Counted from the stretch's first letter, positions 43,136-54,440 are shown. The stretch: DNA of 64,000 nt from Psococerastis gibbosa (GCA_963971405.1 OZ020490.1:9410874-9474873), one strand, 5' to 3'. The notes: a model not told the origin generated them from the sequence alone. Translations and numbers: made by a program.

Positions 43136-44832
43136 AAGACACTTACCAATTTATGGCCTCCTCATTAGATTCAGTAGTTAAAAATCTTGTTGATGCGGAT
43201 AAAAATAAATTTAAAATTATGAAAACATGTTTTGTGGATGAAAAATTAGACTTGATGTTGAGGAAGGGTGTCTTACCCTATGAATATATAACGCACGAGT
43301 CACAATTTAATGAGGAACACTTACCTACAATCATTGCATTTTTTTTTTTTTTCTTTTTTTAGTCAATTAACTCAAGAGTGGATTTCACAAGAAAAATATG
43401 AACATGCTCAAAAGGTGTGGAATGCTTTTGATATAAAGAATTTAGAAGAATACCAAGACTTGAATGTATTAAACAACACCCTTCTCTTTTGCAATGTTTT
43501 TGAAGCCTTTAGAGCCTAATGTTTTGAAAACGATAACCTCGAAATTTGTCACATGTACACTGCACCAGGGCTAGCTCTTCAGAGCTGTCTGAAAATATTA
43601 GTGGGTTTCGCTGGATGGAGGAGGAAGAAATCAAAAACTTTAATGTAATGCTCGCACCTGATGAGGGCGATGATGGGTTCATATTACAGGTGGACATGGA
43701 ATATCCACAAAAATTACATGATTTACATAATGAATACCCACTAGCAGCTGAACATTGTGTTGTAACATCAGACATGATTTCCCCCTATTGTAAGGAATTT
43801 CTCGCTGAAAATGATATATCTTTAACATCCAACATCTCAAAGCTTATTCCCAACTTAAACGATAAACACAACTATATAATACATTATCGAAATTTGAAGC
43901 AATGTTTAGAATTGGGATTAAAATTAAAATGTATACATAAAATTTTAGCTTTTAAGCAAAGCGCTTGGATGCGACCCTTTATCGATTTTAACACAGAAAA
44001 ACGGAAATTAGCTTGTAATGATTTCGAGAAGGATTTTTATAAATTGAAAATTAATAGTATGTATGGGAAGACAATGGAGAATGTTAGAAATCACGCAAAA
44101 TTAGAGTTAGTTAACACTGCCAAACGAGCTCGTAAACTTATCTCATCCCCTGCATTTAAAGATTTTAAGATTTTTTCAAACGATTTAATAGCAGTCCGGT
44201 CAAAAAAAACTAATATTTTGCTAAACAAGCCAATATTTATTGGCCTAACCGTTCTCGAACTATCCAAGGTAGTTATGTATGAATTTCATTATAACTTTGT
44301 AAAACAAATGTATGGTGATAAAGCTGCACTGATTTTAACAGATACAGATTCGCTCGTTTATGAGGTTGAGAGTGATGATTTGTACACTGATTTAAAACCA
44401 TATCCCCATTTATTTGATAACTCAGTATATCCTCCGAACCATCTCTTATACAATATTGAAAATAAAAAGAAAGTGGGAACGTTCAAAGATGAAAATGCTC
44501 AATCTCACATTTTACAATGTGTTGCTTTACGCCCAAAATTGTATTCCCTTTTAGAGGAGGGAAAGGAGAAGAAAGTGGGCAAAGGTATAGTTCGTTCAAC
44601 CCTTAAACATCATATTAACCATCAAGACTATTACAATACCTTATTTAAGCCTTGCATAGCAAAAGACTCACGTAAACCAATGTTCCGTATTCAAAGTAGA
44701 GATCATAAGCTTTTTACAATTAAACAGCAAAAAGTCACTCTTAGTCCTTATGATGATAAACGGTATGTGTGTCGTAATGGAATTGATAGTTTAGCTCATG
44801 GTCATTATCGCATTATAGATATGTCTTAGGTT
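43136..44832 (+). pseudogene. Protein-primed family-B DNA polymerase relic, Polinton/adintovirus type (left arm)
   Basis: The first frame (from QFMASSLDSVVKNL at about 43141) has the DLMLRKGVLPYEYI and EYQDLNVLNNTLLFCNVFEA segments of the exonuclease-side region. The main frame, 43546-44829 (427 codons), carries LHDLHNEYPLA near residue 60, a K..NSMYG motif (166-174; motif B) and LTDTDSL (264-270; motif C), ending IIDMS. Lesions: a 14-T run shifts the frame near 43340, an in-frame TAA follows FEAFRA (43517), and a deletion/frameshift around 43600 removes the palm motif A block. The copy cannot encode an active polymerase. Other genes of such elements (integrase, capsid, ATPase, protease) are absent. 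It once replicated element DNA by protein priming (family knowledge). Confidence 0.85.
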
Positions 44833-45066
44833 TAAAAGTTTGTTTTAAGTGATTGTATGTAAAGACATTGATTTCTTTTAAAATATGTGTATTATAAAAT
44901 TTGTATATCATAAAATGGTTTACATTCGTTTAGCTCATGGTCATTATTGTATTATAGATAAGTCTTAGGCTTAAAAGCTTGTTTTAAGTGATTGTATGAA
45001 AAGACATTGATTTCTTTTAAAATATGTGTATTATAAAATTTATATATCATAAAATGGTTTACATTC
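44789..45066 (+). repeat. 139-bp tandem duplication of the polymerase 3' end
   Basis: 44789-44927 and 44928-45066 are near-identical (GTTTAGCTCATGGTCATTAT.. to ..ATGGTTTACATTC). The second copy has lost the end of the reading frame by point changes. The mirror is in the right arm. Confidence 0.85.
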
Positions 45067-45295
45067 ATTTACAATAGTTGATGTACAATACCAGTTAAAG
45101 GTACATATTCATATAAGCAGTCGCTGATGAGTAGACAGTCCCTTTATTTGCCATGCAGACAACCCTTTATATATTGGAGTGCATAAGGTCGGTGGCCATT
45201 TCAGTCCCCCTCGCATTAAGATTATGACACATCGCTATTAATTCAGGTACGCCGATATAATAAGTGCACTCAGCATCTTAAAAGAAATGTATTAA

Positions 45296-45872
45296 TCCCA
45301 CAATAGGTGTTCAATATACCCACCAGCCGTGTTTATAAAAATGAATTTTCAATAATCCCAACTAAGTCTCAGTTTCTCACAATAGGTGTGCAATATACCA
45401 GGCAGTCGTGTTTTCTATGTTAGATTTAGTTACATTGGGCTAGGACAGGTTAAGTTATAATATTAGGCTAGGTTAAATTTTTATATCAAGTTAGGATAGG
45501 TTACATTGGATTAGGATAGGCCAGATTAGGTTACATTGGGTTAGGTTAGCTGTTTACCTAGATTAAATTCATCATTTTTTTTTTAACAAAAATATTTTTA
45601 TATCAAATAAATATGATGTTAAGTTAGGTTACATTGAATTAGGATAGGTTAGATTAGGTTACATTGGATTAGGATAGGCCAGATTACGTTACATTGGGTT
45701 AGGTTAGCTGTTTACCTAGATTAAATTCATCATTTTTTTAACAAAAATATTTTTATATCAAATAAATATGATGTTAAGTTAGGTTACATTGAATTAGGAT
45801 AGGTTAGATTAGGTTACATTGGGTGCAATATACCAGGCAGTTGTGTTTTCTATGTTAGATTTAGTTACATTG
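45296..45872 (+). repeat. 577-bp segment duplicated across the assembly gap
   Basis: Identical in order and ends to 46073-46649 (starts TCCCACAATAGGTG, ends GTTACATTG). The right arm has one copy only. Confidence 0.9.
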
Positions 45873-46072
45873 NNNNNNNNNNNNNNNNNNNNNNNNNNNN
45901 NNNNNNNNNNNNNNNNNNNNNNNNNNNNNNNNNNNNNNNNNNNNNNNNNNNNNNNNNNNNNNNNNNNNNNNNNNNNNNNNNNNNNNNNNNNNNNNNNNNN
46001 NNNNNNNNNNNNNNNNNNNNNNNNNNNNNNNNNNNNNNNNNNNNNNNNNNNNNNNNNNNNNNNNNNNNNNNN
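45873..46072. other. Assembly gap (200 N)
   Basis: Exactly 200 undetermined bases. Open frames spanning it are meaningless. Confidence 1.
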
Positions 46073-47903
46073 TCCCACAATAGGTGTTCAATATACCCAC
46101 CAGCCGTGTTTATAAAAATGAATTTTCAATAATCCCAACTAAGTCTCAGTTTCTCACAATAGGTGTGCAATATACCAGGCAGTCGTGTTTTCTATGTTAG
46201 ATTTAGTTACATTGGGCTAGGACAGGTTAAGTTATAATATTAGGCTAGGTTAAATTTTTATATCAAGTTAGGATAGGTTACATTGGATTAGGATAGGCCA
46301 GATTAGGTTACATTGGGTTAGGTTAGCTGTTTACCTAGATTAAATTCATCATTTTTTTTTTAACAAAAATATTTTTATATCAAATAAATATGATGTTAAG
46401 TTAGGTTACATTGAATTAGGATAGGTTAGATTAGGTTACATTGGATTAGGATAGGCCAGATTACGTTACATTGGGTTAGGTTAGCTGTTTACCTAGATTA
46501 AATTCATCATTTTTTTAACAAAAATATTTTTATATCAAATAAATATGATGTTAAGTTAGGTTACATTGAATTAGGATAGGTTAGATTAGGTTACATTGGG
46601 TGCAATATACCAGGCAGTTGTGTTTTCTATGTTAGATTTAGTTACATTGGGCTAGGACAGGTTAAGTTTTAATATTAGTCTAGGTTAAATTTTTATATCA
46701 AGTTAGGGTAGGTTACATTGGATTAGGATAGGCCAGATTAGGTTACATTGGGTTAGGTTAGCTGTTTACCTAGATTAAATTCATCATCTATCAATGTAAC
46801 CTACCCTAACTTGATATAAAAATTTAACCTAGACTAATATTAAAACTTAACCTGTCCTAGCCCAATGTAACTAAATCTAACATAGAAAACACAACTGCCT
46901 GGTATATTGCACCCAATGTAACCTAATCTAACCTATCCTAATTCAATGTAACCTAACTTAACATCATATTTATTTGATATAAAAATATTTTTGTTAAAAA
47001 AAATGATGAATTTAATCTAGGTAAACAGCTAACCTAACCCAATGTAACGTAATCTGGCCTATCCTAATCCAATGTAACCTAATCTAACCTATCCTAATTC
47101 AATGTAACCTAACTTAACATCATATTTATTTGATATAAAAATATTTTTGTTAAAAAAAAAATGATGAATTTAATCTAGGTAAACAGCTAACCTAACCCAA
47201 TGTAACCTAATCTGGCCTATCCTAATCCAATGTAACCTATCCTAACTTGATATAAAAATTTAACCTAGCCTAATATTATAACTTAACCTGTCCTAGCCCA
47301 ATGTAACTAAATCTAACATAGAAAACACGACTGCCTGGTATATTGCACACCTATTGTGAGAAACTGAGACTTAGTTGGGATTATTGAAAATTCATTTTTA
47401 TAAACACGGCTGGTGGGTATATTGAACACCTATTGTGGGATTAATACATTTCTTTTAAGATGCTGAGTGCACTTATTATATCGGCGTACCTGAATTAATA
47501 GCGATGTGTCATAATCTTAATGCGAGGGGGACTGAAATGGCCACCGACCTTATGCACTCCAATATATAAAGGGTTGTCTGCATGGCAAATAAAGGGACTG
47601 TCTACTCATCAGCGACTGCTTATATGAATATGTACCTTTAACTGGTATTGTACATCAACTATTGTAAATGAATGTAAACCATTTTATGATATATAAATTT
47701 TATAATACACATATTTTAAAAGAAATCAATGTCTTTTCATACAATCACTTAAAACAAGCTTTTAAGCCTAAGACTTATCTATAATACAATAATGACCATG
47801 AGCTAAACGAATGTAAACCATTTTATGATATACAAATTTTATAATACACATATTTTAAAAGAAATCAATGTCTTTACATACAATCACTTAAAACAAACTT
47901 TTA

Positions 47904-49600
47904 AACCTAAGACATATCTATAATGCGATAATGACCATGAGCTAAACTATCAATTCCATTACGACACACATACCGTTTATCATCATAAGGACTAAGAGTG
48001 ACTTTTTGCTGTTTAATTGTAAAAAGCTTATGATCTCTACTTTGAATACGGAACATTGGTTTACGTGAGTCTTTTGCTATGCAAGGCTTAAATAAGGTAT
48101 TGTAATAGTCTTGATGGTTAATATGATGTTTAAGGGTTGAACGAACTATACCTTTGCCCACTTTCTTCTCCTTTCCCTCCTCTAAAAGGGAATACAATTT
48201 TGGGCGTAAAGCAACACATTGTAAAATGTGAGATTGAGCATTTTCATCTTTGAACGTTCCCACTTTCTTTTTATTTTCAATATTGTATAAGAGATGGTTC
48301 GGAGGATATACTGAGTTATCAAATAAATGGGGATATGGTTTTAAATCAGTGTACAAATCATCACTCTCAACCTCATAAACGAGCGAATCTGTATCTGTTA
48401 AAATCAGTGCAGCTTTATCACCATACATTTGTTTTACAAAGTTATAATGAAATTCATACATAACTACCTTGGATAGTTCGAGAACGGTTAGGCCAATAAA
48501 TATTGGCTTGTTTAGCAAAATATTAGTTTTTTTTGACCGGACTGCTATTAAATCGTTTGAAAAAATCTTAAAATCTTTAAATGCAGGGGATGAGATAAGT
48601 TTACGAGCTCGTTTGGCAGTGTTAACTAACTCTAATTTTGCGTGATTTCTAACATTCTCCATTGTCTTCCCATACATACTATTAATTTTCAATTTATAAA
48701 AATCCTTCTCGAAATCATTACAAGCTAATTTCCGTTTTTCTGTGTTAAAATCGATAAAGGGTCGCATCCAAGCGCTTTGCTTAAAAGCTAAAATTTTATG
48801 TATACATTTTAATTTTAATCCCAATTCTAAACATTGCTTCAAATTTCGATAATGTATTATATAGTTGTGTTTATCGTTTAAGTTGGGAATAAGCTTTGAG
48901 ATGTTGGATGTTAAAGATATATCATTTTCAGCGAGAAATTCCTTACAATAGGGGGAAATCATGTCTGATGTTACAACACAATGTTCAGCTGCTAGTGGGT
49001 ATTCATTATGTAAATCATGTAATTTTTGTGGATATTCCATGTCCACCTGTAATATGAACCCATCATCGCCCTCATCAGGTGCGAGCATTACATTAAAGTT
49101 TTTGATTTCTTCCTCCTCCATCCAGCGAAACCCACTAATATTTTCAGACAGCTCTGAAGAGCTAGCCCTGGTGCAGTGTACATGTGACAAATTTCGAGGT
49201 TATCGTTTTCAAAACATTAGGCTCTAAAGGCTTCAAAAACATTGCAAAAGAGAAGGGTGTTGTTTAATACATTCAAGTCTTGGTATTCTTCTAAATTCTT
49301 TATATCAAAAGCATTCCACACCTTTTGAGCATGTTCATATTTTTCTTGTGAAATCCACTCTTGAGTTAATTGACTAAAAAAAGAAAAAAAAAAAAATGCA
49401 ATGATTGTAGGTAAGTGTTCCTCATTAAATTGTGACTCGTGCGTTATATATTCATAGGGTAAGACACCCTTCCTCAACATCAAGTCTAATTTTTCATCCA
49501 CAAAACATGTTTTCATAATTTTAAATTTATTTTTATCCGCATCAACAAGATTTTTAACTACTGAATCTAATGAGGAGGCCATAAATTGGTAAGTGTCTTA
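47904..49600 (-). pseudogene. Protein-primed family-B DNA polymerase relic (right arm)
   Basis: The mirror of 43136-44832: the 427-codon frame at 47907-49190 gives the identical protein. The upstream frame (49217-49582, 121 codons) is continuous here because the homopolymer has 13 rather than 14 bases. The in-frame stop after FEAFRA and the deletion that removes motif A are shared with the left copy, so the polymerase was dead before the palindrome formed. Confidence 0.85.
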
Positions 49601-49790
49601 AAAGCATAACTCTCCAATACTGAAGGCTATATATTCTTCCATAGTTTTAGCTATACTGGACTTGGTGTTGGTCGCAATCTTCAGATACCCAATCATAACA
49701 CTACCCTTTTCACACATTCTCACATTTACCTATCAGTTCCATTATATAACAGCCTTCCTGAGTTCATAAAAAAAAATCTACAACAAAAAA
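49600..49790 (+). pseudogene. LINE tail next to polymerase (right arm)
   Basis: Mirror of 42950-43135; plus-strand frame GLGVGRNLQIPNHNT.. with SVPLYNSLPEFIK. Confidence 0.5.
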
Positions 49791-50003
49791 AAAATTCATT
49801 AGTAAAATTAGCTTTCATCTGTCCCAAAATCAACTAAGAAATCTTCCAGCAATAGTGCGTTAGCATAACAACCCCGGATTCAACAGAGTGATAAACCATC
49901 TTAGTATATGATCTTACTTATTTCCTTACTTAGTGATGTTACTTAGAGTCTACATAAAATTAATTATTATCGATAAAGTTTTAGCTTAGTTATTATAGTA
50001 TTA

Positions 50004-50792
50004 ATGGGGTCCCCAGCACGGGAGAAATCCTTTGGGCCACCCCTACCTCATTATATTGGTGTGCATGTATATGTATTATTGAAGGAACGAAATACATTAT
50101 TCTATTCTTCTATTCTATTCTATCTCAGTTTAATACTCCATAATAATTGCAACCTTAATCCATGCACATGTCAGATAATCGCAAAAGCAAATACTATTAA
50201 ATATTTAGGCGTTACCATTGATAATCATCTCAAGTGGTATGAACAAATCCTCCTAACATCAAAACGAATTAGAAGAACCTATAACAAATTAAGGATGCTA
50301 AGGTGTACACTTAACGTTGACACTCTGTAAGGTAAGTTTATCATGCTTTAGTCCAATCAATTTTCCAATATAGCATATTAGCCTGGGGTGGTGCTCACTC
50401 TTCCCATACATGCTCCCTAGAAACTGATGTAAGAATAGCCATCAGGGTAGCTATAGGGAAGCCTCGCCGCTACCCTTCAAATCTTCTTTTTCAGGAATTC
50501 AATGCCCTCCCATTGCCATTGCTATGTGCAAAACAACTTCTACTTTTTCGATTTAAAAAGGGCAAAAACCATTCTTGGGCAAGGTGATTTCGTCCATCAT
50601 AACATTAATACCAGACTTGGTACCGGACGCAACCTAAAAACTTTGAAACCGAATACGGAACACTTTATGCATTCGCATATTATGTATAAGTCTATTCCAT
50701 TGTACAATTCCCTACCGGACAACATAAAGGACTCCGTCAGCATAACAAGTTTCAAGACACATAAAATACCTAATTTCTTCCAACCCCAATAA
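50004..50792 (+). pseudogene. Non-LTR retrotransposon C-terminal fragment (right arm)
   Basis: Mirror of 41943-42731 with the same stops; frames at 50004-50330 and 50502-50792. Confidence 0.7.
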
Positions 50793-51610
50793 CATCACGT
50801 CCCTACTTAGCAACTAGACTTAATGAAAATTGGGATACATACTGTAAAGTGGATGTTCTCTCAGTGTCGATTGTCAACCAATATTTTATTATTAGCCTAC
50901 ATTACTTCAGTTATCTGCCTGCACAATTGTTTTTCTATTAACGTTTAAATTTTTTTTTTTTTTTACTTAATTCGTACATTTTTTCTTTACTTGTATTTGC
51001 AATTGTAATGTTCACTTTTGCTTTTAAAGGGCCCCCCCCCCCCTACCATTTTTAATATTGTAAATGTTGTTTGTTTATTTGTTGATATTTTATTGTGGAG
51101 TCATCAGTGAGGAGAAGTTGTTCGTTTTTAGCACGAAACCATGCTTCAGTATAGTTTTTATCATTGCCGGGTGCAACTGATGCAAAAACAAAAATCACTT
51201 AGCTTACAATGGACCCCCTGGTGTGATGGGTGTACTGAGTGCACCTGGTGATTCTCAACAGGTTTGAATCTGCACACGGTTATCTGTTTACTAAATCAAT
51301 ACTTCCCTTAAACCTGTGCGTTGGATAGATTTATTAATTGCCCAGCACGGGACTTGTCCTTTATAACATTTAATCACTTTAAAAAGTTTTATGTTTTCAG
51401 TTGTAATTGAATCAACCTCGCCTTCCATATTATGTAAATATACAACGCGATCATGACGTATGGTTATGTTTTTATAATTGTATTATTTTACAACACCATC
51501 TAGAGCTATAGATGTTTTGCATACAAAGTTCCCCTCGTTAGATAGTGCTCCTCCGCTCATAATTGTGCAATTATTCTTATGATCAGTAAAATCTTCCCTC
51601 ATAAACAATG

Positions 51611-52345
51611 CTGTCACACCATCCCCCGGCTCATAAGGCAGCAGCGTTCCATGCGATGTCTCACAGGCTTCATAACGTCCCCATGTCAGCAGAACACTTC
51701 AGGCAGGAAAGGAACACTATTCTAGAGATCGCCACTAACAACGGTTATACCCAGGAATTCGCGACGAGGATTATCAGGAAACATGGATTGAAGTACATCG
51801 CTCGACAAGTATACGCGGGCCAAAATATGACGAAGGAGGAACACCGCTACTTGAAGATTCCCTACATAGGAGATATTAGTATTAAGATAGGTAGATTGTT
51901 AGAACAGTGCATCACTAACAGTAGGGTTTCATACACTTGCCCTCCTAATCTAAGTAAACTGCTCATGAATTGTAAGGACAAAGTTGACAAGTTTAGGATG
52001 TCGGGTGTGTATAAACTCAGCTGTAAGGATTGTGACGCTAGCTACATTGGTCAATGTGGACGCAACTTCAGAGATAGGTTGAACGAGCACCGAAGGGCAA
52101 TCGGTAAAAACGATTGCAATTCGGTGTTCGCCAATCACTTGCACGACAATGGCCATACTTGCGATTTTGACAACTTCCAGCTGATGCACTGTTCTAACAA
52201 GGGAAAAATTCTCGATAGGTTAGAGAGTATAGAAATAAATAAAGCTTTACACAATAACGAAAATCTAACCAACGAGATAATTTTCCAAAATTGCTCCCCA
52301 CTCCTAATGTTATGTTCCCAACCCCGCCCACCTCCTACCAATTAA
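51611..52345 (+). pseudogene. Penelope-like polyprotein C-terminus: linker plus GIY-YIG endonuclease
   Basis: An open frame of about 245 codons, fused at its start to palindrome sequence. It begins with the conserved post-RT segment SHHPPAHKAAAFHAMSHRL.. (compare SHPFQHKHTAFHSTIFRL in the element at 57.3 kb). It then runs through EIATNNGYTQEFATRIIRK to a Cys-containing segment, YTCPPNLSKLLMNCKDK. The GIY-YIG domain follows: GVYKLSCKDCDASYIGQCGR with RDRLNEH. In Penelope-like elements this domain nicks DNA for target-primed reverse transcription (family knowledge). The frame has no internal stop, but without the RT it cannot act alone; I call it a truncated gene. The ATG at 51608 lies at the junction and is not a natural start. 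Confidence 0.8.
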
Positions 52346-52404
52346 TATTGTATCCCCCACCCCTCCTTGGTATGTATATAAAGGCGTGTTTCATTTATTT
52401 GTTT

Positions 52405-52441
52405 ATGTCTGATGATGGTATTTTACCGAAACCGGTCACGT
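52405..52441 (+). ncRNA. Hammerhead-like ribozyme motif in Penelope tail
   Basis: Helix I strands ATGT (52405-52408) and ACGT (52438-52441); core CTGATGA (52409-52415); one extra T; helix II GGTA (52417-52420) with TACC (52424-52427); GAAA (52428-52431); palindrome CCGG (52432-52435) as a minimal helix III; then TC with predicted cleavage after 52437. A four-base self-complementary helix III would favour a dimeric ribozyme (family knowledge). The extra T is a deviation from the consensus. Confidence 0.5.
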
Positions 52442-52789
52442 TTAATATATTTTATTGTGGATCAGTTGCGTCTCATTCTTTCTACAATTATAAGTATGAT
52501 GAAGTTCCACGAAGTCACTTTGGAGAATCTCACTATGATCTCTTCTACACTCATTCTCTCCATAATTCTTTTTATTGAAGGAATGGAATAGCAGGTACCT
52601 ATTATTGTAATAATTGCTAATTATTAAGGTAATAGTATAGCATTAGTATATTACTTTTCCTAAGTTGATAATTATCTATGTAGGCTAATTCTTACGGCCT
52701 AGAGGAAAAGTTCATATCTCATGTTCGCTCTTAATTTACAGATAGAAGTTCCTCTTTCATTATCACTGCTCTATTCGGGATGTTGCCGG

Positions 52790-53190
52790 CAACAGTCGCG
52801 TTTTTTCCCCTGCAGGTGATGTCGAGGCTGTAGCCAGAGAGGGGGGGGGGGTCCAGGGGAACTGCACCCCCGGTGATGGCAAGGCTATAGCCAAAGGAGG
52901 GTCCAGGGGGACTGGACCTGGACTGGCCTTCTGCATGTAATAATCCAAGGGAAGATAGAAGGACTGAGTTTTCCCGGCTAAAGAAGAGAATCCTGGTTGA
53001 AAAACCTGAGGCAGTGGTTTGACAAGAGCATGACTTCCTTTTTCAGAGCAGCAGTCTTCAAATTGCCATAACGAACTTCGATGGAAGAGGCATTTAAAGA
53101 AGGAGAAGACACTTGAGCCCAACACATTTCGACAGTCGTTAACTGGCTATCTCCGTAGTCTTCGAGGTTCCCACAATGCGCATTATTAAG
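52790..53190. repeat. Repeat E with embedded G-run element (52826-52870)
   Basis: CCTGGTTGAAAAACCTGAGG and AGAGCAGCAGTCTTC..AGAGGCATTTAAAGA recur at 63330-63370 and 63766-63835. Here the site is uninterrupted, which shows the empty target of the MITE at 63378-63765. Confidence 0.6.
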
Positions 53191-53397
53191 CAAGGCAATG
53201 GTTGTACCTAATCCCAGCCGTAGAAGCGCATGAACCTTTTTAAGGAAACTTGGCCTGCCTTTTAAGGCACAGGTACACCTACATTACTGACCGATAGTTA
53301 TTACCAATACCTCGTGGCCAGCCTTGGACCATCTTACTAAATAAGTGGCTACTCTGACGCCTATTAGACCAATTTTAATCTGTTAGTCTGGTGGCTG

Positions 53398-53635
53398 TGC
53401 CGGCCGCCTTACCAAGTTGAATCCAGCGGACCAGAGCAGGTTCAAAGATGGAGATAACTTGGTAGTGTCCACAGTGCCGGTAGGGAAACATGGTAGGACT
53501 TGTCCTGGTCACCTCCGAACGAATCGTGTGACTTCACTGCGTTTCCCAAGTGGTTCGGAATCCACTATAATCAGGAGGTCCCCTGTCCTAAGGGCCCACA
53601 CCGTGGCCTGGGACTGTGTCCAACCATACTACTAC
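53398..53635 (+). repeat. SINE-B, complete insertion with 14-bp target duplication
   Basis: Flanked by TAGTCTGGTGGCTG at 53384-53397 and 53636-53649. It runs from TGCCGGCCGCCTTACC to a CATACTACTAC tail and contains AAGTGGTTCGGAATCCAC, a B-box-like T-arm. Confidence 0.85.
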
Positions 53636-53749
53636 TAGTCTGGTGGCTGGTTTATGATTCGCTGTTCTCGGTAGACTCTTTGGATGCATACAGCGATTTT
53701 AAAACGACAAACGCAGAAACTTGCTAATCCCCTTATTGCTTTCCAATTT

Positions 53750-53945
53750 AGACGTGGTATAAGGAAAGCTTTGTGATGGTCGAAATTTGCGATTCCGAGA
53801 TTTCAACGGAATTACACGTTTTGAGGTCCCAGGAACCAAAAAAGTGGTTTTTACGAAATGTCTGTCTGTCGCTCTGTCTGTCTTTCTGTATGTCTGTCTG
53901 TGCGTCGATTTCCGGGCAAACTACTCGGTCGATTTTTTTTACAAA
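53750..53945 (-). repeat. Fragment of dispersed repeat I
   Basis: CACGTTTTGAGGTCCCAGGA, a (TGTC)n tract (53859-53910) and GGGCAAACTACTCGGTCGAT, as in 36480-36690 reversed. Confidence 0.5.
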
Positions 53946-54094
53946 GGTGAAAATGTTTGTGTTTAATTGGGGTTTAAATACGTAGCGTATCATACGACCT
54001 TTAGCATAATTGGGTTAAGCCCTATTGCCCCCTCCCCCCACATAGGTTTGATTATTAATATAAATAGGCGTTTAACCCTTCTTCAGAGTGCTAA

Positions 54095-54440
54095 TTGATG
54101 AAGCCGAAGAGAGAAAGAAACGCGATATACCAAGTATCTACGACAGTAGCAAAAGTCAAGAGAGCCCGCATCAGGTGGCTAGGGCACGTCGAACGAATGC
54201 CAGAGCATTGGGCAACAAGAGCAGCCTTACACAAGGTGCCCCAAGGGAGAAGAAGAGTGGAACGACCACGGATGCGATGGCTGGACGATGTCGAGGTGGA
54301 TCTGGTGACCCTTGCTGTTGAGGACTGGCGAAGGAGAGCGCAGGACCGCGCAGTCTGGCGCGATGTCGCAGACCAGGCCGGGCTCCCCTTTTTTTTGTCA
54401 AATGCTATATTATATCTATACAATCTGATAACCTGATAAA
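54095..54440 (+). pseudogene. Non-LTR retrotransposon C-terminal fragment
   Basis: The frame reads KVKRARIRWLGHVERMPEH.., then RPRMRWLDDVEVDLVTL and DWRRRAQDRAVWRDV, ending near 54436. This is the highly recurrent C-terminal block of animal LINE proteins. It is GC-richer than its surroundings. No RT motif is present. Confidence 0.65.

Larger units (their letters stand above)
41125..46720 (+). repeat. Left arm of a giant inverted repeat (palindrome)
   Basis: The arm is the reverse complement of 46792-51610 with only a few homopolymer differences, apart from 777 extra bases that are accounted for by the gap-linked duplication (45296-45872 plus 200 N). It ends at 46720; a 71-bp spacer (46721-46791) separates the arms. 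Contents from the outside in: a G-run, LINE tails, polymerase relic, and TTAGG-rich repeats. Confidence 0.9.
45275..46790. repeat. TTAGG-rich minisatellite at the palindrome core
   Basis: Repeated blocks such as GGTTACATTGGATTAGGATAGG, GGTTAGGTTAGC and AGGTTAGATTAGGTTAC; a 157-bp sub-block is tandemly repeated at 45509-45820. On the left arm the G-rich strand reads toward the centre. The motifs are degenerate and not a true (TTAGG)n array. Confidence 0.75.
46792..51610 (-). repeat. Right arm of the giant inverted repeat
   Basis: Reverse complement of the left arm from 46720 outward to 41125. The last shared bases are ATAAACAATG at 51601-51610, where Penelope coding sequence begins at once. 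Confidence 0.9.
51611..52537 (+). mobile_element. Penelope-like element, 3' part with tail (right end of composite locus)
   Basis: Starts abruptly at the palindrome edge inside Penelope coding sequence and includes the GIY-YIG ORF, the inverted-repeat tail (52403-52496) and a terminal segment (GAAGTTCCACGAAGTCAC). The terminal segment matches, in reverse, the outer left end of the second Penelope element (57328-57355). It is followed by ATCTCTTCTAC (52538-52548), duplicated at 38792-38802. The RT domain is missing. Confidence 0.75.

Noticed and set aside
45809-46115. Open frames across the N run
   Set aside because: Artefacts of undetermined bases.
47907-49190. Active DNA polymerase gene
   Set aside because: The motif A block is deleted, the upstream frame ends in a stop and the partner genes are missing.
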